Both the position numbers and the translations under genes were made by a program. Below, one piece after another: positions 17,532-18,763 of a DNA stretch of 18,763 nucleotides; the first letter of the stretch is position 1; every line of letters starts with the position of its first letter. The DNA comes from Zychaea mexicana (lineage: Eukaryota > Mucoromycota > Mucoromycetes > Mucorales > Lichtheimiaceae), in assembly GCF_025766255.1 (NCBI RefSeq), contig NW_026516925.1, positions 1-18,763 of the forward strand, in the 5' to 3' direction. The notes beneath the pieces are model-generated. The model worked only from the letters and a program-made list of their open reading frames with translations, did no database searches and was not told where the DNA came from.

Positions 17532-18763
17532 TATTTCAACCAATTAAAAAAACTGAATTTGTATATATAATTAAAATAGACAATATTATAAACAATGAAC
17601 TTTCAAAAATAAATTATAAATACTGGCAATTTTTGGATAAAGATTATCCTATAAAGATCTCTGAATATAAGCATAGAGAAGAAATAAAAAATATATAACA
17701 AATATACAGAAAATTAAGCAAGAATTAGTAGATAAATTAGGATACATTCCCATTTTCTTTTTTCTAATAGTTATTTTTAATAAATATGATTATAAAGGTC
17801 CATATGTATTTTTAGAAAAAGGTTTATGTTTATTATATCATTTAATAATAGGTAAATCTATAAGAGATATGAATGACTTTACTCCTTATACATCATTTTA
17901 TGCAATTTATAAAGAATTTTGGAAAATAATAAGAATGATATATATAGAATTATAACTGAATTACTAGAAAATATGTTTTCATCCTCTACTTTGAGAATAA
18001 TAAATGCAAAAAAGCTTAATCCTATAGGCTTTAAAAATATGACTTTATTTATAGATGGTTATGATAGTCGTATAGATTATAACAGCAAAATTATAAAGAA
18101 AAGAAATTTTTATTCATATAAATTCAAGAATTCAGGTTTACGAACACAAGTTATATATGATATTAATGAATTTGCAGTTAATGTATCTGATAGTAGACTA
18201 TACAGAAATTATAATGATGGGCAAATGTTTTTAGATATGAAGTTGGACAATAAAGTAAATGAAAATGATTGCATAGCATTTGATAGTGGTTACTACTACT
18301 ATATTAAAAAATTTGTAGAAACTTGCGATAGAAAAGGAAATAATAAAATAAATCTTAATAATTTTATATTTCCTATTAAAAAAACTTAAAATATAGACTT
18401 CAATGATAATGAATTACTATACAATGAAACTTTTAGAAGTTTTAGAAGTAAAATAGAATCATGTTTTGGATTTCTTGGCAATAAATTCAAAAGGTCTAAT
18501 AATAATGAAAGTACTATAAAAGTTACAGATTTAAAAATATATAATGTACAATTAAATTATCACTTCTGTTATTAAATATTCAAAAGTTTTGTCAGTTATA
18601 TAATATACCTAATAAACCAAATCATCTGTATGGGTTAATGAAAACTTTGATTATCCTAATCCTAATAGAAATCATAATATAAATAGCATTATATATGAAT
18701 TTGATATATTAAGAATTATAGATATGACTAATCAACAAGATGCATTTATTTGAAACTACTTTA
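17532..18763 (+). pseudogene. DDE transposase of the chromodomain family (copy C), runs off the window
   Basis: The 5' end is missing: the frame begins without a Met near 17530 and shows YWQFLDKDYP and YKHREEI. A frame change near 17696 leads to KLGYIPIFFFLIVIF, a hydrophobic stretch. Another change near 17919 leads to the core: TLFIDGYDSRI (first Asp), FKNSGLRTQVIYDINEF, CIAFDSGYYYYIKKF (second Asp). After the TAA at 18387-18389 it continues with SFRSKIESCFGF (likely catalytic Glu). A missing A near 18556, present in copy A, shifts the frame again. From 18118 it is almost identical to copy A, and the sequence stops before the chromodomain would be reached. Confidence 0.8.
18118..18763 (+). 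repeat. direct repeat, right copy (matches 1-645)
   Basis: Near-identical to the first 645 bases in the same orientation, about 18.1 kb apart. If copy A is complete upstream of the window, its N-terminal half should resemble 17532-18117. Confidence 0.9.

Noticed and set aside
1..18763. Alternative genetic code with TAA/TAG read as Gln
   Set aside because: TGA stops and frameshifts also occur, copies differ at the same sites, and splice sites are mutated as well. Ordinary pseudogene decay explains the data.

Overview
The window is eukaryotic and looks like repeat-rich DNA of an early-diverging fungus, most likely Mucoromycota (inference). Several coding remnants are split by short GT..AG introns of about 55-150 bp, with donors such as GTAAGT. 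There is no operon layout, no rRNA, no recognisable tRNA and no CRISPR. Base composition is a mosaic. Very AT-rich blocks (about 1-1500, 5340-7740, 15850-18763) hold one group of mobile elements and accessory ORFs. Less AT-rich blocks (about 1900-4500, 7790-14450, 14750-15840) hold a foldback element, an intron-containing Mutator-like transposase and other decayed multi-exon genes. Nearly every coding remnant carries stops or frameshifts, so this is mostly a TE graveyard.

Layout. 1-929 is the 3' part of a DDE transposon whose reading frame ends in a chromodomain. 1163-1476 (-) is an unrecognised coding fragment. 1477-5163 is a large foldback element: near-identical 82-bp termini, 20-22 bp subterminal tandem arrays, long inverted arms, and a decayed outward-reading ORF in each arm. 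5164-5347 (-) is the N-terminus of another transposase of the chromodomain family. 5488-5680 (-) is a zinc-ribbon fragment resembling ISXO2/Merlin transposases. 6475-6815 (+) is a second, different chromodomain behind an acidic and a basic stretch. 6944-7737 (-) is one frameshifted protein with a Cys/His motif and a Lys tail. 7793-8590 (-) is an unrecognised spliced gene remnant. 8633-11088 (-) is a MULE transposase with five exons and a SWIM zinc finger. 11382-12613 (+) and 13941-15842 (-) are decayed multi-exon genes that share a homologous segment in inverted orientation; the second carries a candidate 227-bp MITE. 16050-18763 is a nest of three partial copies of the chromodomain transposase family in both orientations.

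The window starts and ends in the same sequence: 1-645 and 18118-18763 are nearly identical direct repeats. Where copies can be compared base by base, most differences are transitions, which points to decay driven by deamination or a RIP-like process (inference).

The most interesting item is the AT-rich DDE transposase family (PIF/Harbinger- or IS5-like DDE core) with a C-terminal chromodomain, supported by two partial copies of that C-terminal end. Chromodomains are known on chromovirus integrases, where they direct insertion to marked chromatin. A chromodomain on a cut-and-paste DDE transposase would be a parallel solution and deserves a database check.
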